In this document: positions 60,701-64,000 of the stretch, piece after piece
Position numbering within the stretch: position 1 is the first letter of the stretch
Layout of the letters: each line of letters starts with the position of its first letter
Source of the DNA: Labyrinthula sp. Ha
Taxonomy: Eukaryota > Sar > Bigyra > Labyrinthulida > Labyrinthulaceae
NCBI GenBank assembly: GCA_015227615.1
Contig: JAALGZ010000025.1
Span: 1 to 64,000 of the forward strand
Reading direction: 5' to 3'
DNA: 64,000 nucleotides
Notes under the pieces: model-generated
Databases searched by the model: none
The model's input: only the letters and a program-made list of their open reading frames with translations
What the model was told of the DNA's origin: nothing
Program-made: the position numbers and the translations under genes

Positions 60701-63700
60701 ACCGAGTTCTTCTTGTACCCGTACCGAGGTAATTTCATGTTCCACTTCTATAGAAGCATATATCTGCTGTGACAACCTCTGCTTCCGTAATGAGTTCCTG
60801 CTGATCTGACGCCTCAGTTGCGTGGTAAAAGACGGTACAAAGTTTCTTCAATCTTCATCCAAGATTATTTCTCTTCCCCCTTTTGCCTTGTCGGTCCATA
60901 TTGTCCGATGATTATGATGCCAAAACCCCTATTAACTCTGTAGTATATGTTTCTCTCCCCCATTAGGAAGGTTCCTTTATCTGTTTATATATTAAAGCGC
61001 TTCGAATTATTAATTCCACACTGCCTGGCACAGATTCGCCTCGCTTATGTGCCTTTGCTTGAATATTCCCGAGTATTTTTTCTGATTTATCTTCCAAGCG
61101 CTTCCTGGGGTGTTGTCCACCTCGTAAACATGACGGCGAATATATTACTATCGACATCAACATGGTGAATATCTACCAAGACATGCTGCAAAATAACGAC
61201 CCATCTTTGTAGGTGGTTAAGGTATCTATAGTTTGTTTTAGAGACCCCTTGGTGGTTTTTCCTTTCTTTTATCATCCAAAAAATGTGGCACAGGTAGCGC
61301 GAGGTAATTCTACTCATGCCTGTTTGTGCTTGAGCATTTATAACATCTATTTCCATTGTAGCCATCGAGTTTGCTATTGATGTAGTTACCACGCCCTTAC
61401 TGACACGCGCTCTGGTGACTGTTACTTCTTCAGTATTTCCTTCTTCCATTTAATTCTTCCGACGACAGGGAGTTTCTTTCACTCTTCCCGTCTCTTCTTC
61501 TTGGTGCATAATTCTTAGACGGCTCCATTGTTTTCATCTCGGTTATTCGCGGCTGTTTTTTTTTTTCGCTACGCTTGGGGTGCTAAATTTACGATGCCTA
61601 TGTCGCTTATCGCATCATATAAAATCTTTATATTGTCTTCATATGCATCGAGTGACTTCACTCAAGGAAAGTTCAGTAGATCTAGTTTCAATTTTATCCT
61701 TTCGGCTTCATTCTTACTTGTGCCGTCAACAGATCGCTAATACATTTTAACACATCCAGGCGCTGAATATTTTCCTTTAAGTTAGACCATTTTATAAATC
61801 CTTTCACTTTAGCCATGTATCTGTTTAGGTACTTAACAAACTTCCCTTACGTGGGTCATTGTATTTTTCTCTGATGAGGTACATGGTGTTTTCCCCTCAT
61901 ATGACTCTTGTGGCTCTAAGTATTTGCTTACGTATTATATGAAATTGACGTCGGTTACGCCCGCGACCTAAGTTCTTTGTTTAATTTGGAGTCCACACGC
62001 AACCAAATCTTAGTGGGATTAATCTTAAAGAGAGACTATTAGGTATCATAAATTGCTACAAACTCTCGTACCTCAATGATTTTTCTTGACTTGAGGTTTT
62101 CGAATTTCAGTCAAATCATGCGTCAAATCTGTGAAAGCAGTAGGTTCCAGTCACTGTTGCACTTCTGCCTTGTGTCTGTTGCCAGGATGATGAGGATTTC
62201 TAGTTGCACTGATATTCCATCAATGTCTTGTCTATTGCTTGCTGATCACACGTCGGAGAAAACTGAAACGGTTATTATATCTCGGGTGTTAGGTGTTATG
62301 GACGGCCCTAATTCACGCGGCATTGATGACCGCGTTTGACTCATGTTGGTGAGACTATTATGTTCTTCTAGTTCAATAGTTCTTTTGTGCTAAGTGTAAA
62401 TCATTCTCATCATCTCCGCCAGGTCTTTCCCGACTTGTGTCATTCGTGCCGCCAGATATTCGATTTAAGATCTGGATTGCGCATCGGACTCGCTTCTTCA
62501 TCTCTGTTCATAAATCTTCTTATCCACTAATTCTAGCATAATGTTCTTCGAGATTTCGTTTTTTTTTCTGGTCAGCTACTTGCCTAGTCCTTCGATACGT
62601 TTATGTAAGCGATTCTCCTTGTCGGTATTATGTGAGTCACTCACAGGTGCTGTGCGCTTTGATACTCTAAGATTAAGTGAGCACTGTGGGTTTGCTTTGA
62701 CACCCACTTAAGGAGTTGTTCTTTTCTCGGCCAATACAGGATTCTTTTAGTAAAGAAGGCTTTGGTGATACCCTCCATTCTTGCAGAGGCGCAGTGATTG
62801 GCCATCCATTCCAAGTGCGACAAAAATCTCCCTACTTCACTTTCAAAGAACCAAGTCTACATGTTTTGCTTGGGTACTCTAATTGAATGCTTCTTATGTC
62901 TTTTTACCAGTTCTCCAAAACTATTATATACACTTTCTCTTTAATGGCATTTGCCGCAAGCATATGCGCCACGTGATCGTCAGTAGAATCCCATCCACCT
63001 CATATTCTGCCGGCGCTACCTGGAGCAATATAGGATATCTCGTTTTTCAATGGCAATCCTTTTCCTCCTGTAGTTTAACAGCTTTTTTTGTTAGATGAAA
63101 CTGTACCACATACAGATCATTCCTACATACGATATAGAGCAGGGGCAATTTATTTGATGGCTGAATGTAAAACTTGTAGTCCTTTTTTGCGGCTTAGAAG
63201 GTCTTCTAGTTAGCCAATGTTGCTGATGTTGCTGTGCTATTTGAGGTACTGACACCAGCAACCGAGCTTAGACTCAATGGTATCACTATAGCCGCGCTCA
63301 TCTAAGCACGGGATATGGTTTCTATCTTCTGGTACTGGGCACAATTCTTAGCATCTTCGGTGGCACGAAGAGCAACCATATATACAGCGAGGGACATGGA
63401 TTTCCTTGACGGCGAGGTAGTCTTGGATGTCTTCTTAGTTAGCACAAAAGCTTCTGGTACTTCTTCAGCACTAGGCTCTAAATTGTTTGTCTCATTCACG
63501 AGATTCGTTTGAGCAGAACTTGATCGGTGAGATGCCACAATGGCCTCATAGTTCGAGGGAAGTTTCACAACAGCAAATTATTCCTCTTCTTCTCACTGAA
63601 TTGTTCGATTCTATTCATTTTCCGGATCCGAGGTGGGTATTTCACTGATTTCCTTTTGTCTCCTTTATTTTCTTCACATATGACCAGTTTTTACTCTTGT

Positions 63701-64000
63701 GTGCCCTCGACATCTTCATCGACTTACATATCTCTTCTTCTATTTCTGTAGCTACACCCGGTTTCTGTTCTTGTATTCCCCTGGCATCTCTGTTGGCTCT
63801 ATCTTCCTCAACCTCAGGTGAAATAATTTTATTTACTTGATTCGTAGTTTGAACAGCTGCTTTAACTTCTTAGACTTGCACTTTGGGTTCCTCATCTTCG
63901 ATCTCCAATCTCATAGTATTCCTTTCTCCTTATCTTGTTTGCCTCTTTGTGTCAGTCCCTTTGTTACTGCTCATTTTTTGTATTTTTTTTTGTGTTTTTC
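57730..64000 (-). mobile_element. Badly decayed Ty3/gypsy element, unit B
   Basis: The same relic as 36200-42450, in the same orientation. Recognisable pieces are the RNase H/connection stretch with HLQRWVVILQHVLVDIHHV (about 61170-61230), the integrase core piece RGSHFTSEVLQQ (about 59850-59890) and possible gag debris (about 62900-63570). It is broken dozens of times. The element runs to the window edge, so its far end is not seen. Confidence 0.68.

Larger units (their letters stand above)
44046..64000. repeat. Tandem duplication unit B (runs off the window)
   Basis: This is the second copy of unit A. It lacks the copia-2 element and has the intact target site at about 49635. At the window end it corresponds to about 42,430-42,440 in unit A, so roughly 1.6 kb more of homologous sequence is expected beyond the window. 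Confidence 0.92.

Noticed and set aside
1-64000. CRISPR arrays, operons or bacterial ribosome binding sites
   Set aside because: No regularly spaced repeats were seen, and the introns and mitochondrial genes show this is eukaryotic nuclear DNA.

Overview
The window looks like nuclear DNA of an AT-rich, aerobic, single-celled eukaryote. Mitochondrial genes are present (a PDK/BCKDK-type kinase and complex III subunit 8), all three standard stops are used, and several genes carry GT-AG introns of only about 23-33 nt. I cannot place the organism further from sequence alone.

Left part (1-16,950) is a gene cluster interrupted by transposons. It holds an armadillo-repeat gene (564-1984, six exons), a convergent crotonase gene (2041-2817), a young Ty1/copia element (3856-8290), the mitochondrial kinase (9783-10934), a convergent complex III subunit 8 gene only 3 bp away (10938-11189), an 885-residue multi-pass membrane protein with a C-terminal LRR block (11363-14020), and a decayed LINE (14181 to about 16950).

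The rest is two tandem, diverged copies of a roughly 22 kb unit: A (16,987-44,045) and B (44,046 to the window end, where it runs off). Each copy holds, in order: an LRR-Roc-COR (Roco) GTPase gene on the minus strand, a short decayed coding relic, a long gene-poor stretch with coding-like debris, a PfkB-family sugar/nucleoside kinase gene on the minus strand, unusually well conserved non-coding tracts, and a badly decayed Ty3/gypsy element on the minus strand. Unit A also carries a whole-looking copia element with identical LTRs (23020-28084). Unit B has the empty target site, so that insertion came after the duplication.

Reading the Roco genes with small introns restores a full LRR-Roc-COR protein of 794 (A) or 791 (B) residues. 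Their N-terminal LRRs lie on short exons, about one repeat each, and all seven introns of copy A are phase 2. A central block of about 940 bp that includes three introns is almost identical between the paralogs, while both ends have diverged. This points to gene conversion in the middle, with divergence in the LRR and C-terminal regions. Both PfkB genes need a 32-33 nt intron to reach their true C-terminus. No tRNA, rRNA or CRISPR was found.
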